A stretch of DNA of 64,000 nt, taken from NCBI RefSeq assembly GCF_958298935.1, contig NC_084933.1, forward strand, positions 13,251,001 through 13,315,000, read 5' to 3'. The notes under the pieces are model-generated. The model ran no database searches and was not told the origin of the DNA. It was given only the letters and a program-made list of their open reading frames with translations. Within the stretch, counting starts at the first letter, position 1; the number at the start of each line of letters is the position of its first letter. Position numbers and translations under genes: made by a program. Below, piece after piece: positions 1-13,117 of the stretch. Origin of the DNA: Phragmites australis (taxonomy: Eukaryota > Streptophyta > Magnoliopsida > Poales > Poaceae).

Positions 1-560
1 TGCGGGACGTGCGTTAAGCCCCCGTTCGCGCCTCTGCTAGTGTGTGGTAGGTGCTACGTTCCCATTTGAAGGAGGCGAGAAAAAATTGTCGTCGTGCTCT
101 CCTCCTTCTCTCTCGTTTGCATCGTCCCTGTTCCTATCTCCCTCAGTCCCTCTCCATGCCGGCCACACCCCTCCTCTCCCCTTCGTCTCCCCTTCCTCAG
201 CTCCGGCAGGTAGCCGTGTCCGGTGCCTCCCGTCCACTAGATCCGAGCGCACACGACAAAGGAGGCGGTCGAGACAGGGGTGGTGCCATCGGCCGGTTGG
301 AGACTACCTTGCCTTGCTGGCTCCCCTCTGCTAGATGCGATCGGCGCGGACAGGGAGGCGACCTAGATGGGTGGCGCCGATGGCCGATTGGAGTAGATGA
401 GAAGAGGCATCGGCCACACGGTGTTAGCCTCCAGCTCGCCTCCCCATGCCATCGGAAAAAATTTGACATGCCATTATTGGATCATTAGTATACTCTTCTG
501 ACTATCTAATACTTTAAATAAATTTGACCTGCCATTTAATTCAAGTTTTTGCTCGTATTG
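1..560. other. GC/CT-rich leader-like block, no supported gene
   Basis: Positions 1-470 are GC-rich with long pyrimidine runs (about 95-215), like the 5' leader of a plant transcript, then base composition drops sharply to AT-rich. Short overlapping open frames exist in several phases but none shows a recognisable domain. It could be the first exon of a non-coding or unrecognised gene running into the following AT-rich DNA. Confidence 0.3.
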
Positions 561-861
561 AGGGCCTGTTTGTTTGAGCTTCTGCTTTTGGCTTTTTTGA
601 AAAGCTGTGCTTTTGGCTTTTCTGAAAAGCTGCTTTTGGAAATAGGTTGTTGGCTTCTACAATAAATTTTTGACTTCTCAGCACATAACTTCTCAAAAAA
701 GTCACTCTCAGCGAGCTTCTCAGCATCTAGTTCATTTTTCTCAGAAGCAGCTTCTGCCTTCTCCAGAAGCCACTTCTCAGCAAACCCGTTTGTTCTGGCT
801 TCTGGCTTCTGGGCTTCTGACAGAAGCAGAAGCCAGAAGCAGCTGGAAACAAACAGGCCCT
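561..861. mobile_element. MITE with 15-bp terminal inverted repeats
   Basis: A perfect 15-bp inverted repeat bounds the element: AGGGCCTGTTTGTTT at 561-575 and its complement at 847-861. The interior is rich in AGCTTCTG / CAGAAGC words that fold back on each other. The termini resemble hAT-like MITEs of grasses. No clear 8-bp target duplication is visible, so the superfamily is uncertain. Confidence 0.75.
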
Positions 862-3800
862 GAAACTATGATAAATTTCCATCTACAAGTTATTTATATG
901 CATTATTGGATAAAAAATGATCCATGTGGATGTGTTTTATGATCCTTGGTTAATCTTTTACATTGGTTGTTACATAATTTTGGAGTTCCCTGGAAATGGG
1001 ATAAAAACCTCTTTGCCATTTGATACACACATATTGACAATGCTGAAGCTGTCAATTTTCTGGTGCAAACTTAAATAATTCTTATTTGCTTGTATCCTGT
1101 GGAGATGGACAACATGCTCTCAAGAAGGTATTTGCTTGTATAGTCACCTAAAATATGACCATCTTTTACTTCTACACAGCCATTTCATATGATATGATTG
1201 TATTTTTGGTATGCTTTGTATTTTTGGTATGCTTGCCTATCTGGTGTGTGCGTTAGTCTTCCCATCAGAGTCTGCTTGGGTCCTGTAAGCTCTTGCATGC
1301 TTTGCATAAAAAAATTGTTGAGATCTGTAGTGCCTGCCTACTCTATTTTTGTAGTTTTTATGTTGTTACATATGTCTTGCCCAGATATCCAAAGTGATTC
1401 TCTTGTGGTGGACAATTCTGAAGTGATTCTCTTGTAGAGGACAATATACTAGCTTTGTTCACTATGTAGCATCTATATGTTATTTCAGTTAGTAGGCTAT
1501 TTTGTTTACTCTATTCTTGTGGTATTCAAATTTACAAATTGATCCTGCCTGCTATTCCTTGCTTCTTTTTTTTGCAACCATTGTCAGTTTGATGAATTGC
1601 TGTTTGGATATGTGGGGGTGTTGTTGTTAATGCATGCTGTTTCCAAACTTTCGAATTTGTCAATTTGAATTTGTTAGCAGAAATGTGGAACTAAGATTTA
1701 AAGTGGTAGCTATCTACTATCGTGAAGTCAGTATGTAGTTATCTAGTGTTCATTGTACCAGATTCATTTTAGTTCGCTTCATAATGGCATCATGGTTGCT
1801 TTACTCAAACTTTGTACAGTGTGCTAATAGCTCATTTGGGTTGCACATGCAAACATGTAACTGGAACGCATTAAATGTCACCTTTGTTCAAAAGTTGTGT
1901 GTTTAAATTCCTAGCAGTTTAGTTTCTTGTTCACTCTTTATTCAGTTTTTAGGTAGTATTTCCTTTATCATTAACTGATCAGATCTATCAGTTACTTCTA
2001 GCTTCACATCTATAAGCTAATGGTCATGTTGAAAATAACATGCCCTATTAGCTATATGCTCTTCTTCGTTGTTTCCTCTATTTCTTCCTTGGTTACTTTC
2101 TCAATAGATGTTAATACAAGATATTTAGGCGATTTCGCTTCACTTCTATGTTTGCTTGCTGCCATTTTTTGTACTTCGATCTCTAATATAGCTTCATGCT
2201 ATCTCACAATGTGGCAAAAAAATTCTTTGGTTAATTCTTGTCCTGAAACCAGGGAAGGTATGGCTCAATAGATTATTTATTTATTACTAATTATTTTTTT
2301 ATTCAAAGTATGCAAGTTGTAATAGATTCTCAATATGTGTTGTGCTTATTCATTTTTCTTGGGTAAACAGGTCCAGGCATGGTTGTACCAAGTTAATAAT
2401 GTTGTCTATTATTATGCAAGGCAACCTTCCATCTAAATCATCATTAAGACTGTAATTTGATGCTGGATTTAATAACTGTAATGATTGGAAGGTTAGGAGT
2501 TTTTAATTTGGTTGGCCTTTGCATGGTTTCCAGAAACATACAAGTGAGCATTTGGTTATGCTTCTCAACCTGACCACTATGAAAAAAATTCGGCCATGGT
2601 TATGCTATGAGGTGAGCTCATTTTCTATCTGAACATCTATTCAGACTTCATAGAATGTATGGATTCACATCAAGTTCATGCATGCCCCAATTCATGGCCT
2701 TCAATCGAGTGTTAGTGTATGTAATTATTTAACTACAATTCATTTAATCAACTTTCTAACAATAATTCTTACACTTCCAATGCAGCTCTGCATTTTTCTT
2801 GAAAAGTGATAAATGCTTCAGTTTTTTAAAGTCATACTTTCCAACTCAGCTGCGATGAGTTCTCCGGTTATGCACCAATAATTCACTCTTCTTTCTGGGA
2901 AATGGTTAAACTTGGTTCAGGTATGCTCTGTCAGCTATTTGATTTTTGCACTCGCTCCATCCTACTTTTTTCAATCTATAAATATGTAGATAGCTTAATA
3001 CAATATGGAATATAAGACTCGAGCTCAGTTTGTAATGATTAGTTGTGGGAGACCGTATGTATTTGAAACTATTTGAGGCTTTGAACTGATGGTGAGTAAT
3101 GATCACTGCTGCTATCTTGCATAGCTTTTTTGTGCATTCTTGCTCTGTTCGGCATATAACCATATTCTATTTTATGATCAACATAGCTCCAGAGGAAAAA
3201 TATTAATGCTTTTCCAAGATGATTCTGGTACATAATGTTGAATTTTTTATGGAGTTAATTTGGATTTGCTGTCTTTTTTTAGCATAAGAAGTGTCGGTGC
3301 ACACTAATGCCACTTTTGTTTGGTTGTGGAGTATCCCAATAGAACCATTTGACCGAGTACATTTGTTATGGAAATAAAGTGTTTATGTTTCACTCTGAAC
3401 TTCGTGGCAGAATTTGTTAGTGTGCCGACAAAGCCTTTCATGATTATTGCCATCTCAAGAAGCCACTACCTAGATTGCCGATTTGGAATGTCTTGCCTCT
3501 TTGCCTCCAAAGAGTTCATGATGTTCTGCCAAAGTGGACATTTAGCTCCTCCTCTAAAATTCCCCCAGGCCTACAGCCATAGTTGGACGTATAAAATGAC
3601 GTTGTATATTTATATCTATCCACCTTCCACGAGTGTCGAATTTCTTCATCATGTTTTGAATTGCAACCATCCTTTTGGTTGATGCTCTTTTAATTGTAAA
3701 GCCTTTTCAATTGTAGCCATAATGTTATTTATATGTTTTCGGTTTTGTGGACAATATGATGGCCTATTTCCCTTACCGTGCACATGTAGTAATTTTCTAT

Positions 3801-6800
3801 GGACATCTGAACATTGGTATCTTAATAACGTGACAATTTTTCTAAGTAACAAAATTACAACTTGCTTGATTCCCTAATCTTGAATCACTTGGTTTTGTAA
3901 TTTTGTTCCTGAATAAGCTTTTAGATTTCCTTTCATTGATCTACAAATTTGCTACCCTTGCCTCCTATTTTGTCATGATCATGTTCAAATTTCAGCATCC
4001 TCAAATGTGTTTTTTTTATGAAATTAGTTACTACTTTCCATTTTGATTGAGTCAGCTTAAATTCCAAATTTATGCGTGGAGATTTGCAATGTGTACTTCA
4101 ATTGTTTTTCTGATTTGTTCTTCCTTTTGCAATGGGAACTAGAATTGTTTTGGTAAAACCTTGTTACGATTATAAGGAAAAGCTTTGTCTGTATCATCTT
4201 GCACCTTGCTACACACAAACTTTCAAGTTGCTTGTTTATCTTATATTTGATTGCCACATGCAGGTACCGATTAAAGCATTCGACATGAAGCGGTAAGAAA
4301 GAGAACTTGTTGGTGCATATCAAATGGTTGCGAACCATTTATATGCCTGTATGTCAGTTTTCCTTAGATTCGCAATTGGATGTGCATTGTTTGGTATGCC
4401 GTTTCTCAGATACTTTGTCACATGGCATCTCTTATCATCTATCAGCTCATTATTTGGTACATGTGCTTATAACCATGACATTTTACAACCATTGATGACC
4501 TATGGCTTTTTACATGGACTACTGCATAATATATTAATCCATTCCTCTATTCACTTCTGTCAACTAGTTTCTAGATCTCCCTTGCATCATGCATTTCCCC
4601 ATAAAAAATATGATGCCCCTAGTGGTATCAAGCTTGTTGTTAACTAGGGTATCAATGCATCATATGGTATCAGAGAATAAAAAACAATCATCTAGAATAA
4701 TCTTAATAGACTCCTCGTTGTCATGTGTTACATTCGAGAACAGATCATGCATTTGGCTACCTTAAGACCTATTCCGTGCAAGATTTTTTGCTTAGGGGGC
4801 CTTCAAATTCCATAACTTATGTGTGATGCATGATGGTTTTTTGGCTTCAAAAATTTATGCTTGCAAAACCTTTTTTTATTGCATTCAGGCACTGTCCATA
4901 TTGAATTGGTATTTTATCATGATTGTTAATGGTATCAACATCTTATTCAAGCTGATTGCTGCTGCTATACATTACCATCTTTTCCCCTTAATATGGAACA
5001 CACTATACAGTGAACCATTCCGGCCTTCAATCATATGAGGCCCTTCCATGTTTTGTGATATTTTTGTCTTTTGTGTTACATGTGGACTGAGCATTGAGAT
5101 ACCACTTAGCCTCTTTTCATGATAAAATTGACATCCTAAAAATTTGAATATATTTGTGCATCATCATAGTTTCCTTGTGTTGCATCCTTCTAGATGAAGT
5201 GATGATGTTAGCCTCCTTTTTCTAGACTAATTCCTTTGATTTTAGCAATATTGATTTTATTTTCATTGCTATTCATCTTGATTTTCTTAATATACGCTTT
5301 TTATGCTTGATAGGTGTTTACGCAAAAAAAAAAGGCCATGTAGTGCCTATCATGTATTCTATTTCGTAGGGCAGACTAAAGATAACATATTTCATGTTGC
5401 TGTCCAGGTATGCAAGTTTAAAGAATTGCAGTGAAGTGGTTAGTAAGTATAGTCACAAACCTGGGTGAATTTTCACGCTGAATTATTAGCCATTCACTGG
5501 TAGACAGACCTATAGTTGCTTGCATTCAATATAGGAATATGGTTTCTGCTACATCATTTGCCTTATCTTACTTAGACAGATCGATCATGCATGTCACTTG
5601 ATTGTTTCCTTCTGTATATTCATCTAAATTTGCAACAAATTGTTTTAATAAAATTTATGACCTTGAGTGTTATAGTGTGTTTCATTCTCCATGAGTATAT
5701 CCACAATTTTTGTGTTTGTATTGGCTTATGTGGAATATTGAGACGATTTCTCAAAATTGGAAAGATTAAATTGGTACCTTTATAGCTCTTATCATTGAAC
5801 TACTAAATAACAAAAATAATAAACAACTGCAAGGGAAAATGATTGACTTGTAGCCATACTTTAGATTGTTGCCTTATACCAAGTAAAATGTAAAGGTGAG
5901 CAAGAACATGTTTTTGTAACAACCGATATATTTGTTTCTTGTTGATTCGACGCCTCCGGGCATGAGCAGTGGAGCATTTTAAAAGTATAAATTTTCTCTT
6001 CTTCGAGTGTGCGTTGTTCATTTCCTCCATGGATCTTTGGCTCTGCTATGCTACACCTTTTACCACTGCTCAACTTAACAGTGTCCCTGCTCCGTTAATG
6101 TTGTTTTTTTCTTCCTTTTTCATTCCTATATTCTAAGCAGCATGGTAAATAAAAAGAGGTACTGCACTAGGAGCCTTTTGGGCATAATCCGATAGAAAAG
6201 GTAAGATGGAGTACTGAATTACTTAGACCATTTTCGTTGTTCTTCTGTATCGTCACATATTTGATACCCTTGTTCGTTGTTCTTCTGTATCGTCACATAT
6301 TTGATACCCTTGTTCAGTGTTGTATGCTTTCTAGCATATTTGTTCTTTTTTGAATAAAAATGCTGTGGACCCTTAGGTAGAGCTTACGTAGTGCTATTTG
6401 TAAGCGCTGAATATTTTTACTATGAAAAAAAAGCCTTTGTTCAATTCTTCCATCTAGTCTTATGATCCAAATGATTAAAAGTGGTGTGGACCCTTAGGTA
6501 CAACGATTGTATGACTATTGTTTCTTGTTTAGTTGAGGTTACTTTCGAGTTCATTAACTGTGAGGAACTTTTTTGCTTTTTAACTCTAAAGATTGTTTCT
6601 TGTATGGCCAACGATGTCCTCCCATAATTATGAGAAGCTACTTCGCTCTTTACCTCTAAATATTAGAAGTCTCTGTTTGATCAACATGTTGCATCACAGT
6701 GATGTGTTCGTTGCATTGTTCAACTTGATGCAGACCATGTAATAGGCAGGTTCGGTGACTTAGAGATGGTATTTTACATACATATTGATGTCTTTTTGTA

Positions 6801-8860
6801 TGTAGATCTTGTTCGATTGTGCTTGAACATATTTCTTTTAGAATTAGTGGTTCTCTAATAGCGGCCTTGTGCAGTTTTGCATTTCTTCCCAGAATGAGCA
6901 TTATTTTTCAGATATCATTGGTCACTTTGGGTGGTATGATTTCCTATGACCCATTTTACTTGGCTATTGTATCTCAAGCATATCTTTGCTTGCCAATTGC
7001 CATTGTAGAAAAAAAAGGATATTTGGTACTTTCTATTGAGGACAATAGTTCACTCGAGGTTTTAGTAGAGATGCCAATTGCCAAATGGCAAGGGCGAGGT
7101 AAGAAATGGGTAATTTCAGGTTCCTGTTTTCATATTAACTTTGGTTGCCACCTTTATTTTTAGAGTTAGGTTACTTTCTCTATTTCATATTATTACGAAA
7201 TAGATGAAAAGAGATATTATTGGCGTGCACTTGCCTACTTTCATCACCATAACACGATTATGTTGTCTACCCAGTTGATCATTTGACTTTTGCATGGTAC
7301 ATTTCTTCATTTTTTGTATGCATGTGATTGTTAGATGCTTTGGTAGAAGTGTACAATGGTATACTCGAATCAAGGATCAGTTTAGTTGAGCATGCTTGAC
7401 AATAATGTGGTATATAATTTACGCTTTGCTGATGCATCAATTCTATTGGGGAAATTATCATGTCAAGAAAAGGACAAATAGATATGCACATGAAATTAGT
7501 ATTCTCAAATGAGATTAAAACATCCCTTTTTCCCTCTTCCTGTGATCTGTTGCAGAACAACAAAAATTAGCTTGTTGATGTTTTCTTTGCACCCCAATTT
7601 GGCAAGCCACTAGTAGTCAAACATGAGGGAAGGTGCGTCAAGGCTGTCTCCAAAAGGAGATCCGAAGCATCGAGTTGGGTAAGTGTTCCTCCTTGCCATT
7701 TGTGTCGTTATTCACTTTTGTCCCACTGCAAAGTTATAGGATTTTATGGGCGTCCTGGTAGGGAGTCGATGCAAATTTACAAGACATTGGGTTGATAGTT
7801 TTTATCATTTATAGTATGAGTTTTTTTCCTACTACTTACATTCCTGCAGGTATGGGTTACAATTTTTGATCCATAAGGGTGGCATTTGGTTGCTAGATTC
7901 CTAAGACTAAGTTGCACTTCATTTCTCAGTTCTTCCTTAGCCATGTGAAGTGGGCATTGTGAATGTACAAATTTTATGATTTTTTCAGGTTGTTGGCTCC
8001 TTTGGTATTGGGGACTAAGAGCATATTGAAATGCAAGTAGGCCATGACTGTTGAGAGTGATCCCAACTATGGTAACTAGGCTATTTGGCTTATGATGCTA
8101 TGTCATAGTGCCACTACTAACATTGATGTAATATACCTTCCTCTCATATGTTCTTTGTATCAACGTGGATTAAATATTTGTGTTGCGGAACCTATTTAAG
8201 TTTCTGGCTTTCTTCAGCTACTCCTTTTATTATTTAGATGTTGCTGCAGGTTTAATTGGTAAAGTACACATACATTGCCTATATTTTTTCAAAGCCCTCT
8301 GTAGGCGATGCAATCGTGCGCCGCTCTCCACTAGTCTATTACATACATTAAAGGGCCAAAAATTGGTGCAATTCTATGGGGTCAAGTTACGGTAGCTACT
8401 GTTCATGTGGGTCCCACGTATATGTATATATATACGCATATGTATATGTATCCATATATATATACATATAATTTTTTTTCGAAATTCCAAAAAATAGCAA
8501 AAGGAATAATAGTTATATTGATAAATGGGCCAAAATAATCTAAAATGCATAGGAAAATATCTAAAACTAAAAAAATATATGAAACAAATTTAGTTAGGTT
8601 CATATTACTGTCGTCTACATATTAAAATTATGTGCATGCATGAAAGTACCACTGTTTTTCTCATAATTAAATGAATGTGTTAAATATTGATAAATTCATA
8701 AATAAATATTGAGATGTCCAAAAATGATAAATCTAATTTTTTAGACTTCTTTTTTATGCTCTGTGCAACAAAGAAATGGGTGTGGCATAGGCATACCAAT
8801 CCACCTAGTATACTAGTAAAGGCCGTCCATTCTCTCAAACATCATTGAGCCACGTCACCA
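862..8860. other. About 8 kb AT-rich, no recognisable gene
   Basis: No open frame in this stretch carries a domain I recognise, and most are under 100 codons. The T-rich plus strand and scattered splice-like signals (for example AG before 4264 and GT after 4292) are what long introns or a spliced non-coding RNA would show. A 40-bp tandem duplication lies at 6233-6315. An 18-bp phrase containing GTGGACCCTTAGGTA recurs near 6366 and 6487. AT dinucleotide tracts lie at about 8418-8475. Confidence 0.4.
6233..6315. repeat. Two-copy tandem duplication, 40-bp unit
   Basis: The 40 bases from 6233 are repeated exactly from 6273, with a few bases of a third copy. The unit includes TATCGTCACATATTTGATAC. 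Identical copies imply a recent local duplication. Confidence 0.9.
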
Positions 8861-9766
8861 ACAAAACATGTGTCATCGGATCAAGCCAGCAATAAGAAGA
8901 CCCGTCGGATCTGGACTTCGTGAGTCTTCCTAGAGCCACCGAGCGCTAGGTATAGCGTGAGCGTCAAGGCCTCCTCGGCCGGTATCTTCCTCCGGCGCAG
9001 CCCCTGCGGCGCCCACCTCTTCTGCAGCTCGCTCCACCCCGCTCTCCTTAGTCGCGGCCACCTCCACCTCCTCCTAGCTTGAGCCGTAGCCGGAGCCTCC
9101 ACCATGCGGGCTCCCAATCTGAAACCGCCTCCCCCCCTGCCAAATCCAAATCCTCATCCCTGGCTCTCCGGCATGGCAGATCTAAGAGTGAACTGAATTG
9201 AATTAGAGGAGGAGGAGGAGGAGAGCAAGACACACAGTCATCTAGGGCAAGAGCGAGAGCAACGCCATGGCCACAGGCATGGTGTCGTCCACTCCCCTTG
9301 CCTCTGCTGCTTCCAACCCCACTAGCAAGAAGAAGGACAAGACGAACAAGAAGAAGGTCACCCCTGTGCAAGTCGCCTTCCTCGTCGAACGCTACATCGC
9401 CGATGACGGCTTCCCCGCCGCCCTAGCCACCTTTCTCTCCAACGCCACCCACCTCTTCAAGCCCGCCCCTAAGGGCCTCCTCCCCCTCATTGACATCCTC
9501 CACGACTACATTGCCCTCAAGGAGGTACGCATCGCCATCGACTCTGCAATGCACAACCTCATCTCCTCCTCCTACGCCTCTTATGCTTGTGCCTCTGCCT
9601 GCCAGCCCCAGTGGCGCTCAGCCCTCATTGCCCCTGCTCGTCCCGTCACTCTTTGTCGTTGCCCCTGCCGCCCCATCTTCTTCTCCTTCTCAAGGTAGCT
9701 GTTGCACCCCATGTTCGACGTTTTGTTTTGTTTGCGATGCATTCGTTCGATTTACTCACACATTTA

Positions 9767-10087
9767 GGTAGTGTTTGGTTTATGGGACGGGACAGGACAG
9801 ATCAGATCTATTCCGTTTTTGAGTTGTTTAGATGGAGAGCAGCGTGATGTAATGGTTCGGAATCAGAGAATATTCTTCAAAGATTCGGGACGAAGTCTTT
9901 CCAAAAAAACGGTGGAACACAGCCGTTCCACTTCGAACATAACACTGACGGTGGGCCCAAGGTACTAAAATAGACTCATTCCATCTTACTCACTAAACAA
10001 GCATCTATGTATGAATAGAATCATCTCATCTTCAAATATATTAATAGAATCATTCTATCTCAACTCGCTCTACAACCAAACACTAAC
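9767..10087. mobile_element. MITE in intron 1 of the LisH-like gene
   Basis: Termini GGTAGTGTTTGGTT (9767) and the complement of GTTAGTGTTTGGTT (ending 10087) match at 12 of 14 positions. Flanks are TTA on the left and TTG on the right, fitting a slightly decayed 3-bp PIF/Harbinger-type target duplication. It lies within the intron and leaves both splice sites intact. Confidence 0.7.
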
Positions 10088-10733
10088 TTGCTGAACCAAA
10101 GAAGGAAAGTATCAACCTGTACTTTACTTTCAGAGGGAGCATTTCTGTTTGCATCTCAAGATTCTTTCTACTCTACTCCTGCAGTTACATTCATATGCTT
10201 CTGCTTCTCTTTTTTGACGGAAATAGCAGGAGCGCTGCCTTTTACATTAGATAGAAAAAAAAAACATTCAAAGTTCAGAAGTCCTCGACCGCAGCTTCCA
10301 GGGTCCTTACACTTAACGAAATAACAGTAACTGCTGAAGGATAACATGAAAAGATAATATGATGTATTAAAACAGTACTGGAGTAGCTGCTAACTTCCTG
10401 CTCAATCCTTGATCTTTGGAACTCCATCGTGTTCAAGTGAAAGTCCTCTTTTGTTTTCATAACGATCTGCAGTCCGTTCATGTTTTCTCCCTGGAAAATA
10501 GACGGTTCTGAGTATTGAACAAGTTATCTCCGCTCCCTGGGCGTTGTCACTGCTATGGCTTCCCGTCAGTTGTTGTCCATAACTCATCAGATATGTACAC
10601 CCCAGCTCCCACCTCTTTGCCCACTAAAAAAAGGAAGGCTACAAAGTCTGTAGGAAAGACCACTTCATCCTCCAAGAAATCCTGCACTGCACCGGCTACA
10701 AGCTCGCACACAAAAGGTATTTCATTTTCACAA

Positions 10734-10850
10734 TAGGTTCATTAAAATTTCCTGTTTACTTTAACAAGTTCTAATTCCCTGTACCATCTATAGGTTCATT
10801 AAAATTTCCTGTTTACTTCAACAAATACTAATTTCCTGCACCATCTCAAG
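10734..10850. repeat. Two-copy tandem duplication in an intron, 57-bp unit
   Basis: The phrase TAGGTTCATTAAAATTTCCT starts at 10734 and again at 10791, and the following bases continue to match with a few substitutions. It lies in intron 2 of the LisH-like gene, between the donor at 10717 and the acceptor ending 10879. Confidence 0.85.
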
Positions 10851-11433
10851 TATATTAACTTGCTACACTCTAATCCCAGGTAAAGCTGTAGCAGTAAACT
10901 CTCAACTGTCGATTCATAACCTAGAGCAGAACGCTGCTCAACCAAGTTCAGCTGAACATTCAGTTATGGCAAAATTTCCTATCCACACTTCATCTGTTGC
11001 AAAAAGCTTATTCAGCCCACTCCAATCTCAAGTCCATTCATCTCCCTGCACACCGCAACAATGCCATCCTGTAGAACAACCAGCTGCTTATCAAACAGAA
11101 AGAACATCATCATATATGGTTGCAAATGCTCATTCCCAAGCCCAACAGGACATTGCTTCCTCCCCTTTGAAATCAACCACCCACAAGACATCGAAAAGGG
11201 AACATGTCAAAGGCAAGTTGAATTTTGACAGTACTGATGCAGGGCAAGGTTCAAATGAGCAGGTTTGTGAGAAGGCCTCTACCTCCTCTGATGGAGACAA
11301 ACAAGATGACTTTGAAATTAATTTTACCAATCTCGATATATTTGATGGTGAATTTTCGTTTTCTGAGCTTCCTTCATATATTCTTTTTGGATTCATTTTG
11401 CATCAATGTGGAGCTTTATTCTATTATTTCTGA

Positions 11434-12660
11434 CACCGGATTACAAAACTGGCAGAAAATATGAGATTAAAAAGTAAGACAAATAATGCTATTAAATATA
11501 AGAAATTACAAGAGTTCAGTAAATAGAAGACCCAATCCACGGGCCATCGGGCAAGGCAAAGCCGCGCCGAACTTCTAGTCTTTCCTACGAGGATCCCCGA
11601 TCCTCTGTTCCAAACATGTCCTCTGATTTCTCATTTCTTTTAGTGTTCTTCCGAATATCTCTAGAACTTTTATATTTTTTAAATCAAAAATTATAAATGT
11701 ATGCATCTATAGATTTTTTTATATATTTTTTAAATCAAAGAATTATAAATGTATGCATCCGTTATGAAAAATTACAAATCTAGACTCCTAGCCTGCTAGC
11801 CTTTTTCAGTGTTTAGCTGTTCTGACCTTTGGTGTCATGATATTTATCTCCTCATATGCCTAATTCTGCATCCTTTTTTCCATCTCTCAATGGATCTTGG
11901 AATTGAGTCCCGTGTAACTTTGTTCGTGTCCTGGCCTCCATGAAGATGCTGATGTATCTTTGTGTTTCTTATATTTCCTAAATTACTAAAAGATAAGCGA
12001 AGGCAAACATCGAGTGACAACAGCCAAATGGAGCTATGGATACATCCCCGACGTAGCACGACCACAACCAAAGATAAATGAAACATAGATCAAAGAGTTA
12101 ATCGAACCGAGTGATCAAGCCGAAGAAACGAATCCAGATCTCATACACGAACCGTACTGAACTCCGACGAGTTACAATCGGAGCCACAAAATTAAAGCAT
12201 TCTACTCACCGACTAAACAAATTGACATATATAAATGAAGGCCAGGACAGCCCATGCATGTATATATGACCTGCATCCCTACTTCAGAGCATCACGTTTT
12301 TGCAAGATTCACAGTCAGCCGGGCATTCACTTTAAATCAGGCAATGCAATGTTTCGGTTCACGGCGGAGGCGTACAAGTACCAGAAGAAAAGCATCTCAT
12401 ATTCCAGTTCTGTTCTCTAATTTTACTAGATGCTCAATCACCACCAGTTCATCACCTGACAAAGCTCAAACCACATCCGTTGCTATCATCAGATCTTTTT
12501 AGACGAGGACATGAATGTGGAAGAAAGATAGGCAATGCACAGCTCTATTCGTTGTATTCGTGTATACTTATACAGGGCATGAGCTAGATCGTGTGTAACA
12601 GATCGTGAGCGCATGCAGGAGAACGTGAGCGAGAGAGGAGAACTGGATCTAGGCTAACAG
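11434..12660. other. Intergenic, no gene seen
   Basis: Short frames only and no recognisable domain. A degenerate two-copy tandem repeat of about 51 bp (containing AATTATAAATGTATGCATC) lies at 11671-11762. Confidence 0.5.
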
Positions 12661-12874
12661 TGTTGAGAAACCGCTGCTACAGATCTTTTTGGAACAATGG
12701 TAAAAGAAGACATAAGCTTAAGGAAAAAGTTATTTATTCTTTATTCATTTGTGTTTACAATGAGGGATACTGCCCTATATATATAGTGCCAAAAATCCCT
12801 AAGAAATAGAATAGAATCTTTCAAGAGATCGAGACAAGCCCACATTCGATTGTAAAACTCCAGGTTTCCTAACA
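12661..12874 (-). repeat. 3' LTR of the copia element
   Basis: 214 bp beginning TGTTGAGAAACCGCTGCTAC and ending TTTCCTAACA on the plus strand. It aligns along its length with 18996-19213, including TATTCTTTATTCAT and TTGTAAAACTCCAG. Being the left copy of a minus-strand element, it is the 3' LTR. Confidence 0.88.
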
Positions 12875-13117
12875 CTCCCCCTTGAACACTTCTCGCGGAA
12901 TGCATATGTCTCATCAAAACTCCCTAAAAATCCAATAGAAAAAATTGGGAGAAAGAGTACATAGTCCGTGACATGGTTACACGAATTGTCTCATTAAAAA
13001 CCTTAACATGAGAAACTTCAAAAAAACTCATCTAAGGGAAAAAGAGTACAATCCATCCAAAATGTTTCATATAATCTTCATGATTAACTTTGACCACTTA
13101 ATCTTCTTGACTAAGAT

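Larger units (their letters stand above)
9267..11433 (+). pseudogene. LisH-like N-terminus gene, frameshifted and truncated
   Basis: Three exons are visible: 9267-9694, 10570-10716 and 10880 to about 11375. Introns are GT..AG. The start ATG at 9267 has a good context (GCCATGG). Residues 21-30 are lysine-rich. Residues 34-66 resemble a LisH dimerisation motif (FLVERYIADDGFPAALATF). Exon 2 continues a Ser/Thr/Lys-rich stretch (KKRKATKS), and exon 3 ends in an acidic block (DFEINFTNLDIFDGEFSF). Exons 2 and 3 join in frame. Exon 1 joins exon 2 only if read in the frame seen from about 9590 (proline-rich hinge), one base off the frame of the ATG. So an indel near 9570-9620 breaks the gene. After FSFSELP the frame runs into apparent intron and stops at 11431-11433, so the natural 3' exons are missing. 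Similar nuclear, function-unknown plant proteins exist. I cannot name a reaction. Confidence 0.6.
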
